DNA from: Verrucomicrobiaceae bacterium
GTDB taxonomy: Bacteria > Verrucomicrobiota > Verrucomicrobiia > Verrucomicrobiales > DEV007
Assembly (NCBI GenBank): GCA_012719225.1
Contig: JAAYAT010000161.1
Coordinates: 1 to 36,754, forward strand
Reading direction: 5' to 3'
Length of the DNA stretch: 36,754 nucleotides
In this document: positions 8,777-16,480 of the stretch, piece by piece
Layout: each line of letters starts with the position of its first letter
How positions within the stretch are numbered: the stretch's first letter is position 1
The notes under the pieces: generated by a model
Told to the model about the DNA's origin: nothing
The model's input: only the letters and a program-made list of their open reading frames with translations
Database searches by the model: none
Position numbers and translations under genes: made by a program

Positions 8777-10465
8777 ATGCCAGGAAATCCTCCGTCTCCC
8801 GTGACCGCCCCCGCGTCCGAATCCGCTTCGGGGAGTTATGATCCGTTTTCCGCCTTCGCGCTGATCTGGGCGGTGACGACCCTGGCGCACCAGCTCGCCT
8901 TCACCTTCTGGACGGAGTCGTGGCAGGGCTGGCTCCTCGTCACCGCCGCTATCGCCGTGATCTACCGGCCCGGCTGTGTCCTCCGCCTCGGAGTCCTCGT
9001 CGTCACCTCGCTCCTGAATCTCTGGCACAAGCTCCCCTTCGTGCCGAACCACATTCTCTTCGAGGGGATGCTCCACCTCATCATGCTGATCGCTCTGATC
9101 GGTTTCTTCCGCACCGGGCCGGGACGCCGCGAACTGGCCCGGGAAAAGGCCGCGTTCGCCTCGCGCCTCGCCCTTCTCGGTGCCGCCGCCTCGGTCAAGG
9201 CCCTCTACTTTTTCCTGCCGGGGATACCGCACGGACCGGTTCCCGGGGCCCTCACCACCCTCTTCCTCCTCTTCGCGCTCTGTCGCGTCCTCTTCGGCCC
9301 GGGGAAGATCGGATCGGGAGGTGACTACTACGACCGCATCGCCCCCATCCTGCGCGTCGCGCTGTTGATCATGTATATCTGGGCGGTGATCCAAAAACTG
9401 AATTGGGATTACTTTGATCCCGAGGTCTCCTGCGCGGCTGTATTGCACAAGGAGATCGCGGCCTACTTCGGCCCGCTCCTCCCGACGGGCAGGTGGGCGT
9501 TGATGACCGCCGCGGTCGCCTCGCTGCTTTTCGAACTGGGGATCCCGCTGCTCCTCTTTTTCCGGAAAACGCGATTTATCGGCTTTGCCGCCGCGATCGG
9601 ATTCCATCTCTGGCTCTCGATCCATCCGGCGGCGGGGATTTTCAGCTTCACCTCGCTGATACTGGCGATGCTGGTCTTTTTCCTGCCGCTCTCCTGGGGC
9701 GTGCGGTTGCAGGGGCTCTGGGACGGGCAATTGCGCTGGCTCGGCCGAGGTGATCCAGCGAAGGGACGGAAACGCGCCCGCGCCCTCGTGGTGGGCGTCT
9801 TTTTTGTCACCCTCATCACTCAGGGCGCGCTTTACCTCACGATCGAGCGCAGCTACGAGGTCTTCCACACCGCGAACCGCATCGGCTTTTTCGCCTTTTT
9901 CCTGTGGGGCTGCTGGATCGGTGCCTGCTATCTCCTCGCGGGCTGGAAAGCCCGGAAAGACAACCCCGCCGCGCTGAACCGCGCCCGCTGGACCCTCGCC
10001 TGGCTCGGCCTGCTCCCCGTCGTCCTGAACGGGGCCTACCCCTGGTTGGGCGGTCGCACCCAGACGTCCTTCTCGATGTACAGCAATCTGCGCAGCGAGG
10101 GAGAGGGGAATCACTTTTTCCTCAAGCGGATCGATCTCTTTTCCCTCCAGACCGACATGGTCGACGTGCGCGAGTCCGTCCCCAACATTCTCGGTCCCTC
10201 GTCACGCCCGCGCGGCATCCAGCAGTTCGCCAACATCGGGCACCATCTCCTCCCCTGGCACGAATTCCGCCGCCTCGTCAGCGAAATGGAAGGCGACTTC
10301 GAAGTGCGCTATTTCCGCCGGGGAGAGGAACTGGCTCTCGGTCGAAAAAACGGCGAGCGTCACGGCGATCCCGCCGCTTTCGAACCGCTCCCGCTGCTGC
10401 AGCGGAAGTTCCTCTGGTTCCGCCGACTCCAGAATCTCGAGGGACCTATGTGTTGCACGCACTGA
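8777..10465 (+). CDS. HTTM-like polytopic membrane protein
   Basis: Product of 562 aa. The frame is open upstream into the end of the PBP gene, but the ATG at 8777 gives a normal start just outside it. About ten hydrophobic segments span residues 20-420, followed by a soluble C-terminal domain of about 140 residues (SFSMYSNLRSEGEGNHFF onward). The segment IWAVIQKLNWDYF followed by a long loop and a GIPLLLFFRKTRFIGFAAAIGFHLWLS region resembles HTTM proteins, bacterial relatives of the membrane part of vitamin K-dependent gamma-carboxylase. Catalysis is not demonstrated for most of them. The C-terminal SMYSNLR segment is a common feature of this membrane family. The gene overlaps the 3' end of the opposing protease gene by 20 bases. 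Function not assigned. Confidence 0.75.
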   Translation: MPGNPPSPVTAPASESASGSYDPFSAFALIWAVTTLAHQLAFTFWTESWQGWLLVTAAIAVIYRPGCVLRLGVLVVTSLLNLWHKLPFVPNHILFEGMLHLIMLIALIGFFRTGPGRRELAREKAAFASRLALLGAAASVKALYFFLPGIPHGPVPGALTTLFLLFALCRVLFGPGKIGSGGDYYDRIAPILRVALLIMYIWAVIQKLNWDYFDPEVSCAAVLHKEIAAYFGPLLPTGRWALMTAAVASLLFELGIPLLLFFRKTRFIGFAAAIGFHLWLSIHPAAGIFSFTSLILAMLVFFLPLSWGVRLQGLWDGQLRWLGRGDPAKGRKRARALVVGVFFVTLITQGALYLTIERSYEVFHTANRIGFFAFFLWGCWIGACYLLAGWKARKDNPAALNRARWTLAWLGLLPVVLNGAYPWLGGRTQTSFSMYSNLRSEGEGNHFFLKRIDLFSLQTDMVDVRESVPNILGPSSRPRGIQQFANIGHHLLPWHEFRRLVSEMEGDFEVRYFRRGEELALGRKNGERHGDPAAFEPLPLLQRKFLWFRRLQNLEGPMCCTH

Positions 10466-11726
10466 GCCAGTCCCCCAGCACCTCCTGCGAGGCGGTCGGT
10501 CCGATCAGGGCGGAGCAGAGCGTCTTGCCGTCGAAGGCGAGGCCCGCGGCGGCGCGAATTTCTGCGGGGGTCACTGCCGCGATCTGGCGATGCGATTCTT
10601 CGGGATCGATCCAGTCGTTGAAAAAGAGCGTCGTTTCCCCCGCCCACATCATCTGGGCGGCGGTATTTTCCAAGCTGATACGGTTCTGCCCGATGACATA
10701 GGCCTTGGCCTCCTCCAGTTCCCGGTCGCTCACCCCGTTCTCGCGGAGATCGGCGAGGATGTCCGAGATCCCCCCGAGGGCCTCGCCGAGATTGCCCGGA
10801 CTCAGCGCGAGATAGATCTGGAGCAGGCCCGCGTCGGAAAAAGCGACGAGATCGCTCTGGACCTCGTAGCAGAGTCCCTTGCGCTCCCGGATCGTCTGGA
10901 AAAGGCGCGAACTCATGTTTTCCCCGAGGATCACATTGAGCAGTTTGTGCGCGTAGCGGGTGCCGTCGTAGCGGTCCACATTTTGGAAGGAGAGAGCGAG
11001 GTGGGATTGTTCCTGCCCGTCGTCCTCGACAAAGCGATGACGCTCCGGCGAGGGACCGCCGCTCGGACAGGAAACCGGCTCACCCTTCGGCATCGCGGCG
11101 ACGCGGCGTGTGACGATGTCGCGGACGGCCTCGTGCTCGATGTTGCCCGCGACCGAGATGACCGTGTTCGCGCCGCAGTAGGCCCGCTGGTGAAAGTCGA
11201 ATATGTCACCGCGCCGAAACGCCTCGAGGCTCTCTTCGGTCCCGGTGATGGAGCGCCCCAGGGGATGCCCCGGACCCCAGACCGCTTCACTGATAAGGTC
11301 GTCGAGGTACTGCGAGGGCTGGTCGCGCACCATTGCGATCTCTTCGCGGATGACCGCCTTTTCCGACTCGATCTCCTCCGGATCGAGGACGGGGTTCGAA
11401 TACAAATCGGCGAGCACGTCGAAGAGCGGCTCGAACCGCTCCGCCGGGCCCTTCACCTGATAGGCGGTGTGATCCTCCACCGTGAACCCGTCGATCGACG
11501 CCCCGAGACTCTCGATGTGACGCGAGATTTCCTCCGCGCTGCGGCTGGGGGTGCCTTTGAAAAGCATGTGCTCGACAAAATGCGCCATGCCGTGCTCGCG
11601 CCCTCTCTCGTGACGGCTGCCCGCCCCGGTCCAGAGGCCGAAGGCGACGCTGGCCATGTGCGGCATCGCCACGGTGGCGAGGCGGATTCCATTGTCGAGG
11701 CGGTGAAGTCGGGTCGTGGGGGACAT
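10446..11726 (-). CDS. M16 family zinc metalloprotease (processing peptidase-like)
   Basis: Product of 426 aa, the usual length of a single-chain M16B peptidase. The inverted zinc motif HFVEH (His49, Glu52, His53) is present, with the third ligand in VIREEI (Glu128/Glu129), 75-76 residues further on. Typical blocks follow: HPLGRSITGTEESL, VISVAGNIEH, LNVILGENMSSRLFQTIRERKGLCYEV with the substrate-binding Arg/Tyr, and DRELEEAKAYVIGQ. There is no signal peptide, so it is likely cytoplasmic. I use the ATG at 11724-11726; an ATG at 11789 in the same frame would add 21 residues not typical of the family. The stop (TAG) lies inside the 3' end of the convergent gene. Substrate unknown. Confidence 0.93.
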   Translation of the reverse strand: MSPTTRLHRLDNGIRLATVAMPHMASVAFGLWTGAGSRHERGREHGMAHFVEHMLFKGTPSRSAEEISRHIESLGASIDGFTVEDHTAYQVKGPAERFEPLFDVLADLYSNPVLDPEEIESEKAVIREEIAMVRDQPSQYLDDLISEAVWGPGHPLGRSITGTEESLEAFRRGDIFDFHQRAYCGANTVISVAGNIEHEAVRDIVTRRVAAMPKGEPVSCPSGGPSPERHRFVEDDGQEQSHLALSFQNVDRYDGTRYAHKLLNVILGENMSSRLFQTIRERKGLCYEVQSDLVAFSDAGLLQIYLALSPGNLGEALGGISDILADLRENGVSDRELEEAKAYVIGQNRISLENTAAQMMWAGETTLFFNDWIDPEESHRQIAAVTPAEIRAAAGLAFDGKTLCSALIGPTASQEVLGDWLSACNT

Positions 11727-12047
11727 GCGGGGGAAAGAGGGAAAGTCGTCGTTCACGCGGTCGGCGGCAATGGTTTCCTCGGGAGGCATGGTCCGGCTTT
11801 CGCCAACACGATACGATGCGCTTCGCCGAGCGGCAAGCCCTCGATTTCGCGCCTGACGTCCGGCCACTGCTCGCGCCATCTGATCGCGGCTTGTTCGTAG
11901 ACACCTATCCGAACGGCGTCGCGCTTGATCAGACACGAATCTTCCAGAGCGAAGCCGCGGCAGGGGAAACGCCCTGGCTTTAGATTGCTTTTCGACTCGC
12001 CCCCCTGAATTGCTTTTCCCCTCCGGAAAATACGAGTATCCTGTCCC
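11727..12047. other. Gap between divergent protease and opcA genes with two opposing small ORFs
   Basis: This 321-base stretch must hold the start regions of both flanking genes. It also contains two protein-like small frames on opposite strands. Plus strand 11816-11983 encodes 55 aa from an ATG (ending AAAGETPWL, TAG). Minus strand, ending at TGA 11753-11755, is open back to an ATG at 12049 (98 aa) and contains a natural-looking stretch around YEQAAIRWREQWPDVRREIE. They overlap, so at most one is likely real. Third-position GC is a little below that of the flanking genes for both (read by eye). Neither has a convincing ribosome binding site and I recognise no family. I do not call either as a gene. 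Confidence 0.4.
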
Positions 12048-13169
12048 ATGACCTCCGTCGCTTCCCTTCCCTCGCTCCCCGCCTTCCAGCTCCTCGGCCA
12101 GCCCGTCGAGCTCTCGCACATCGAACGGGAACTCCAAGCGCTCTTCATGGACGACCGCGCCGGGGCCGATGCCCCCAACGCCGGTGGCATCGCCCGGGCT
12201 TCTCTCATCAATCTCGCCCTCTACAACGAAAATCAGGAGGAGCTCGAACGCGATGCCTCCGTCCTCGCCGAACTCACCAGCCTGGCGGCGTGCCGCTCCC
12301 TCCTCATCTGCGCGGACCCGCGTCACCCCGTGGCCGGCGCGCGCGCCTGGATCCAGGCTCACTGCCAGATCAATCGCAAAGGCGAGAAATCCGTTTGCAG
12401 CGAACAGATCAGCTTTTTCCTCACCGGCCACTCGCCCGGCCTGCTCCGCAATGTCGTCTTCGCTCACCTCGATTCGGACCTCCCGCTCGCGTTCTGGTGG
12501 CGGGGGGAGTTCTCCGACGCCTTCGAAGAACGTCTCTACTCGCGGATCGACCGGCTTCTCTTTGACAGCGAAACCTGGGCCTCTCCGAGAAATCAATTCA
12601 TCCGGCTCGTCGACAGCCAGGCGGGCGGATCGTCCTCCTTCGCCATGCACGATCTCGCCTTCACCCGGCTCAACTCGATCCGGCACGCCATCGCCAATGT
12701 CTTTGACCGGCCCGCCGTCGCCGGCGATCTCGCCTCGCTCTCCGAGGTGCGGATTCGCTACGCCAAAGGCTATCGCATGAGTTCCCTCTACCTCGCCGCT
12801 TGGATCGCCTCGAAACTGGAGGCGCGTTTTGATCCCGGCGCGTCGTCGCCGGGCCGGATCGTCGCCCTCGCGGGGCGGAAAGGTTTCCCCTCCGGTTTTG
12901 CCATCCACATCGAAGAACTGGACCCGAATCGCAAGGGCACCCTGGAGGTCGACTTCCACCTCGGCGGCACCCGCGTCGAAATCAGCCGTTGCCAGACCCG
13001 CGACTTCTTCCGCAGCCTCACCCATCGCGGCGTCGCCACCGAGGAGGATTGGCTCCCCACCCCCCGCATGAGCGACGCCGCCCTCGTCACCGACATCCTC
13101 AACCGGGCCGGTCGCAATCGCGTCTACGCGAGCGTTCTCCCCGGAGTCCGGGAACTCCTGACACTGTGA
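12048..13169 (+). CDS. opcA: OpcA-family glucose-6-phosphate dehydrogenase assembly protein
   Basis: Product of 373 aa. OpcA proteins bind glucose-6-phosphate dehydrogenase (Zwf) and promote its active oligomer in the oxidative pentose phosphate pathway, best known in cyanobacteria and also found in actinobacteria. Recognisable blocks are SLINLALY near residue 50, RSLLICADPRHP, VCSEQISFFLTG (about 114-126), LDSDLPLAFWWRG, RIDRLLFDSETW and HDLAFTRLNSIRHAIANVFD. The C-terminal half carries RIRYAKGYRMSSLYLAAWIASKL, also typical. There is no signal or membrane segment. The usual partners zwf, pgl or tal are not in the window. The gene stands alone on the plus strand, with the protease gene diverging upstream and the CBS gene converging 46 bases downstream. 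Family call good; function by homology. Confidence 0.85.
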   Translation: MTSVASLPSLPAFQLLGQPVELSHIERELQALFMDDRAGADAPNAGGIARASLINLALYNENQEELERDASVLAELTSLAACRSLLICADPRHPVAGARAWIQAHCQINRKGEKSVCSEQISFFLTGHSPGLLRNVVFAHLDSDLPLAFWWRGEFSDAFEERLYSRIDRLLFDSETWASPRNQFIRLVDSQAGGSSSFAMHDLAFTRLNSIRHAIANVFDRPAVAGDLASLSEVRIRYAKGYRMSSLYLAAWIASKLEARFDPGASSPGRIVALAGRKGFPSGFAIHIEELDPNRKGTLEVDFHLGGTRVEISRCQTRDFFRSLTHRGVATEEDWLPTPRMSDAALVTDILNRAGRNRVYASVLPGVRELLTL

Positions 13170-13215
13170 GAATCTCCCCGGGAGCCGGATTTTTCGGCGG
13201 AGGATTATCCCGCCG

Positions 13216-13668
13216 TCATCGCGGGGACGGTCCCAGCACGTAGTCCTTCAACTGGTCGATCAGGGCCGCCTGACAGGAGATCACGTGTCGGACGAGATCC
13301 CCGATGGAGACGATGCCGGTCAGCTCCTCGTCCACCACCACGGGGAGATGGCGAATGGATCGCTCCGTCATCAACTGGAGGGCGGAGAGCACCTTCATCG
13401 AAGGATCGGCGGTGACGAGATCCTCGGTCATGATGTCCCCCACCGGAGTGTCGCGCGAGGATCGCCCCTTGAGGATGACCTTGCGGGTGTAGTCCCGCTC
13501 CGAGACGATGCCGACGAGAACCGTGTCCCGCACCACCGGCAGAGCGCCGATGTTTTTTCCGGACATCAGTTGGATCGCTTCGAAGACCATGTGGTCCGGC
13601 GGGATCGTCCAGACCGCCCTGGATTTCTTGTGGTTCAGGATCGCGGAAAGGGTGTCGACAATGTCCAT
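13216..13668 (-). CDS. Two-CBS-domain protein
   Basis: Product of 150 aa made almost entirely of two CBS domains, about residues 16-65 and 78-130. Recognisable pieces are AVWTIPPDHMVFEAIQLM, IGALPVVRDTVLVGIVSERDY, VGDIMTEDLVTADPS and IRHLPVVVDEELTGIVSIGDLV. Stand-alone CBS pairs bind adenosyl nucleotides and act as energy or redox sensors on partner proteins, but no partner can be read here. I use the ATG at 13666-13668; an ATG 30 bases upstream (13696-13698) is an alternative that adds MSRRTRRLVA. The frame remains open further upstream without any likeness to CBS proteins. It converges on opcA. Cytoplasmic. Confidence 0.9.
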   Translation of the reverse strand: MDIVDTLSAILNHKKSRAVWTIPPDHMVFEAIQLMSGKNIGALPVVRDTVLVGIVSERDYTRKVILKGRSSRDTPVGDIMTEDLVTADPSMKVLSALQLMTERSIRHLPVVVDEELTGIVSIGDLVRHVISCQAALIDQLKDYVLGPSPR

Positions 13669-14001
13669 AGCAACGAGCCGCCTGGTCCGACGGGACATCC
13701 ATCTTAAACGAGTGGACCCGCCTTTGTGAATCCCGAATGTGAAAAAACCTCGGAATTTTGCTTGGTAGCGAAACCAGATGCAAACGGATCCGCGGACACC
13801 GGGCGTGGTTTTGCGAGCGCTCGGGAGCGAAGGTCTATTTTTTGCAGAAAAGCATTGACACGACGCCAAAAACCAAGCGATTCTAACATGTGCTGACTGC
13901 AATCGCCCCTCCCGAGACTCTCTCTGGTCCCGGGCTTTCGGCGTGAAAAAGGTCGAGTTGATGAAAAGGAATTCCCGGAAATCATTCACCCCCATCCACC
14001 C
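13669..14001. other. Non-coding stretch between CBS gene and SHD1-like gene
   Basis: 333 bases between two divergent starts. I find no credible gene. The middle is less GC-rich than the surrounding coding DNA (runs such as TTTTTTG and AAAAACC) and holds a candidate promoter for the rightward gene at 13855-13887. No strong inverted repeat or operator was seen. Confidence 0.5.
13855..13887 (+). promoter_or_regulatory. Candidate sigma70-type promoter for the SHD1-like gene
   Basis: A perfect -35 hexamer TTGACA lies at 13855-13860. The best -10 choices are GATTCT at 13879-13884 (spacing 18) or TCTAAC at 13882-13887 (spacing 21), both imperfect. It lies about 115 bases before the ATG at 14002, in a non-coding stretch. 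This is a sequence match only. Confidence 0.4.
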
Positions 14002-14814
14002 ATGAGCGAACCGATCCGGCTTTTCACGCTTTCACAGGCCCGACCTCCGCGAATTTTTCTTCCTATCCTGGCCGTTGCGCTGTCCTGTGGACCGATGGTG
14101 TTACGCTCGGACACCTACCGCGACTTCACCAACCATTCCGGCCAGAAATTGCGGGCGACCATCGTTTCCGCGACCGATGCCGAAGTGACCTTGAAACGCG
14201 AGGATGGAGGTCTCGTCACGGGCGGCATTTCCTTTTTCTCCAAGGCGGACCAAACCCACATCGCGAAATGGCGCGAGGCGAACCCGGCGCAGTACACCTA
14301 CGATTTCGACATCAAGCCGACGCGGCAGCGGGTGGATCGGGAAAAATCCAGGGAGGGGAATCTGCTTGTGGTCAACGAAACCTGGAAATTCACCATCGAG
14401 GTGGAGAACCGGTCGAAGGCGGGCACTTCGGGTGTTACGCTCGAGGGAATCGAGGTCCACTACAATCTGTTCAAGACGGCGAAGTCGAAGGCGCGTCAAG
14501 CGAGGGAGATGAATCGCGGGTTGGTCCCGGCGGGGGGGATGCTGATGAAGGCGGGCAAGGTGGATCTCGGTTCGATCGAATACCTGAGATCGAAGACCGT
14601 TGAGACGGACGTTATCCCGGTCAACCACAGCGAATTGGCCCCCGGGTGGTACTATGCCGATGGCACCAAGGACGAGAGTAATGACGACCTCGAAGGCATC
14701 TCCATCCAGATCCGAAAGGATGGCAAGGTGATCGCCGAAAAGGTGCTCGGCGCGAAAGCCCTCGAGACAGCGAAGTGGGTCGATTCGGGCGGCGGGAGCC
14801 AGCGGGGACGGTGA
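14002..14814 (+). CDS. Exported protein with SHD1-like N-terminal domain
   Basis: Product of 270 aa. A leader with basic residues and a hydrophobic core (IFLPILAVALSCGPMVL, about 18-34) suggests export. Residues 38-95 (TYRDFTNHSGQKLRATIVSA, then EVTLKREDGG, then SKADQTHIAKW) match the small beta-barrel resembling SLA1 homology domain 1 that recurs in PVC-group surface proteins. It typically contains 'R-x-F-T-x-x-x-G-x-x-L-x-A' and ends in 'S-x-x-D-Q-x-x-I-x-x-W'. The remaining 170 residues look like a beta-rich domain (WKFTIEVENRSK, ILRSKTV-like strands, WYYADGTKDES) that I do not recognise. It is followed 88 bases later by a kelch-like gene on the same strand. Partner and function unknown. 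Confidence 0.75.
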   Translation: MSEPIRLFTLSQARPPRIFLPILAVALSCGPMVLRSDTYRDFTNHSGQKLRATIVSATDAEVTLKREDGGLVTGGISFFSKADQTHIAKWREANPAQYTYDFDIKPTRQRVDREKSREGNLLVVNETWKFTIEVENRSKAGTSGVTLEGIEVHYNLFKTAKSKARQAREMNRGLVPAGGMLMKAGKVDLGSIEYLRSKTVETDVIPVNHSELAPGWYYADGTKDESNDDLEGISIQIRKDGKVIAEKVLGAKALETAKWVDSGGGSQRGR

Positions 14815-14902
14815 GCCACCGAATCGGGATTCCGGGACTGTGACAGAGCTACCCCACCATGACAGATCGACGTGAATCCCTGAAAATCCCCATTCCACCA
14901 CC

Positions 14903-16012
14903 ATGCCGGACACCCTGATCCTCGATGCCGATGTCACTCCCGAAGCTTTCCGGCAATGGCGCGACGCCCGGCGCGGGACACGGCCTGCGGAAAACCTAAC
15001 GAATCCTTACTGGACTTGGCTGATCCGTTCTGGGGAAAGCGCGTGGGCGGCGAACGAGCATTTCGGCGAACCCTCGTCGTTCGGCGGCCATCCCGCTTGG
15101 TCGGCAGAGCGCTTTGGGCAAAGCACCACGCTATTGCCCGACGGACGCACACTTCTCGTCGCTGGGGAGCACGAGGACTACTACGATGCGGATTTCTTCA
15201 TTTACAATGATCTTTTCATCCACCATCCGGACGGACGCCTCGAAATCCTCGGCTACCCCGCAGAAATTTTTCCCCCGACCGACTTCCATTCCGCCACGCT
15301 GGTGGACGGGAAACTCGTGCTGATCGGGAACCTCGGCTATCCAGAACAACGCGCGGTTGGAAAGACGCAGATCCTCGTGCTCGATCCCGCGAACTGGGAA
15401 GTTCGCTGGCAGGAGTCAACCGGCGGCGGGCCTGGATGGATCCACGGCCACAAAGCGACTGCCGAGGGCGGATTCATCGTGGTGCGTGGTGGGGAAGTCT
15501 GGACGGCTGCGGGGGCGGGACTGGTGGAGAATTTCGACGATTGGCGGCTTCATCCCAACACTTGGAACTGGGAACGCTTGACACGGCGCCGTGTAACCGT
15601 GCTGGAGTTTCTGCGCGAAGACGGCGAGCCGAACCGGTTGTTCGAGATGGGGACATGGCTTTTCAATCAGCGGCACAAGGTTTCAGACGTGGATGACATC
15701 ATGAAGGATCTAGACCCTGCCATCAAGGAAGAGATGGCAGGGGTGGCTCCTCAGGATCGCGACGCGTTCGAGCGACGCTTCCAACCGGACGAAGTGGAAC
15801 ATCGTCCGCTGCCGAAATCCGAAGAGCACTGCGAGCAACACATCGAAGTGAACGGGGTAAGAGTCCGCTATGCCGACGAAATGAACTCCGTGCGACTTAC
15901 CATTGAGGGCGAGCTTCCTACAGCGATCGTAGACCTACTGAGAGACGATCTGAGAACGAAATTGGAGCGGATCGAAGGCGCGAACTACGAAGTGCGGACA
16001 TTGCTTCCCTGA
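14903..16012 (+). CDS. Kelch-like beta-propeller protein of unknown function
   Basis: Product of 369 aa without a signal peptide. Residues 60-200 contain kelch-type strands: FGQSTTLLPDGRTLLVAGEHED, then DFHSATLVDGKLVLIGNLGYP, then GHKATAEGGFIVVRGGEVW. In each, a hydrophobic beta strand leads into a GG- or GN-like turn. A charged middle region (about 230-300) and a compact C-terminal part (EVNGVRVRYADEMNSVRL) follow; I recognise neither. Codon use is less GC3-biased than in neighbouring genes (codons such as CTA, GTA, AGA and CTT occur often near the 3' end), read by eye, which may mean recent acquisition. The stop is followed by a convergent gap with two hairpins. An enzymatic role cannot be inferred. 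Confidence 0.65.
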   Translation: MPDTLILDADVTPEAFRQWRDARRGTRPAENLTNPYWTWLIRSGESAWAANEHFGEPSSFGGHPAWSAERFGQSTTLLPDGRTLLVAGEHEDYYDADFFIYNDLFIHHPDGRLEILGYPAEIFPPTDFHSATLVDGKLVLIGNLGYPEQRAVGKTQILVLDPANWEVRWQESTGGGPGWIHGHKATAEGGFIVVRGGEVWTAAGAGLVENFDDWRLHPNTWNWERLTRRRVTVLEFLREDGEPNRLFEMGTWLFNQRHKVSDVDDIMKDLDPAIKEEMAGVAPQDRDAFERRFQPDEVEHRPLPKSEEHCEQHIEVNGVRVRYADEMNSVRLTIEGELPTAIVDLLRDDLRTKLERIEGANYEVRTLLP

Positions 16013-16045
16013 GGTGCGGGTGAGGTGCGACCCAACCGCCTCCCG

Positions 16046-16076
16046 GACTCAGCCGGAAAGTATTCCGGGTTGAGTC
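16046..16076. terminator. Inverted repeat in convergent gap, possible bidirectional terminator
   Basis: Left arm GACTCA-G-CCGGAA, loop AGTA, right arm TTCCGG-GT-TGAGTC: two six-base-pair stems joined by a small internal loop. It lies between the ends of the kelch-like gene and the DUF3817 gene. There is no T-run beside it, so it is either a factor-assisted terminator or an RNA-end stabiliser. Confidence 0.4.
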
Positions 16077-16114
16077 TTGTGGTGAAGACTTTCGTTCAAA
16101 TCGAACGGCAGAAT

Positions 16115-16134
16115 GCGGCCTCCAGCCGTTTTTT
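16115..16134 (+). terminator. Weak intrinsic terminator candidate
   Basis: Short stem CGGC / GCCG (16116-16119 and 16125-16128) with loop CTCCA, followed directly by six T (16129-16134). It is about 100 bases after the kelch-like stop on the same strand. The stem is only four to five pairs, so efficiency is doubtful. Confidence 0.35.
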
Positions 16135-16169
16135 GAGTCGAATCGCGAAAGTCGGGCCAGCGATTCCGG

Positions 16170-16475
16170 TCACCTCGCCATCCCGCGCAGCTTCCGATCC
16201 AGGAAAAACGGAGCAAAGGGGATGACGGAGCAGAGGAACACGATGGCACACCAGCCGAAAGAGAGTTTTTTCCTGACAAGAACCTCAAGAAGGCAGGCGC
16301 AGAGCGAGAGAAAAAGAAAGCCGTGAACCGAACCGACGATCCGCACCGCGAGCGGTTCTCCGGCGAGATATTTCAGCGGCATGGCAATGCCGAGAAGAAC
16401 GAGATAGGACACCCCGTCCAGCCCGGAGGCGAGGCGGAGCCGGTCGATGGCGCTGTGTTTGAGGTCGAGGGACAT
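16170..16475 (-). CDS. DUF3817 family membrane protein
   Basis: Product of 101 aa starting MSLDLKHSAIDRLRLASGLDG. It matches DUF3817 through the run of features LEGxSxLxLLGIAMPLKYLAG-like (here GVSYLVLLGIAMPLKYLAGEP), VRIVGSVHGFLFL with the conserved His, and a third helix ending PFAPFFLDRKL. Three transmembrane helices are expected and the family function is unknown. The ATG at 16473-16475 lies five bases after the stop of the upstream gene on the same strand, so the two are probably one transcript. Family members often occur as small inner-membrane proteins beside unrelated metabolic genes, so context does not settle the role. Confidence 0.88.
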   Translation of the reverse strand: MSLDLKHSAIDRLRLASGLDGVSYLVLLGIAMPLKYLAGEPLAVRIVGSVHGFLFLSLCACLLEVLVRKKLSFGWCAIVFLCSVIPFAPFFLDRKLRGMAR

Positions 16476-16480
16476 GGAAG

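Noticed and set aside
11727-13025. Upstream extension of the M16 protease frame to 13025
   Set aside because: The added residues lie opposite opcA and do not resemble the family; homologues begin near the HRLDNG segment.
13666-13698. Alternative start for the CBS protein at 13698
   Set aside because: The added ten residues are highly basic and not part of the CBS fold; the ATG at 13668 is kept, though either is possible.
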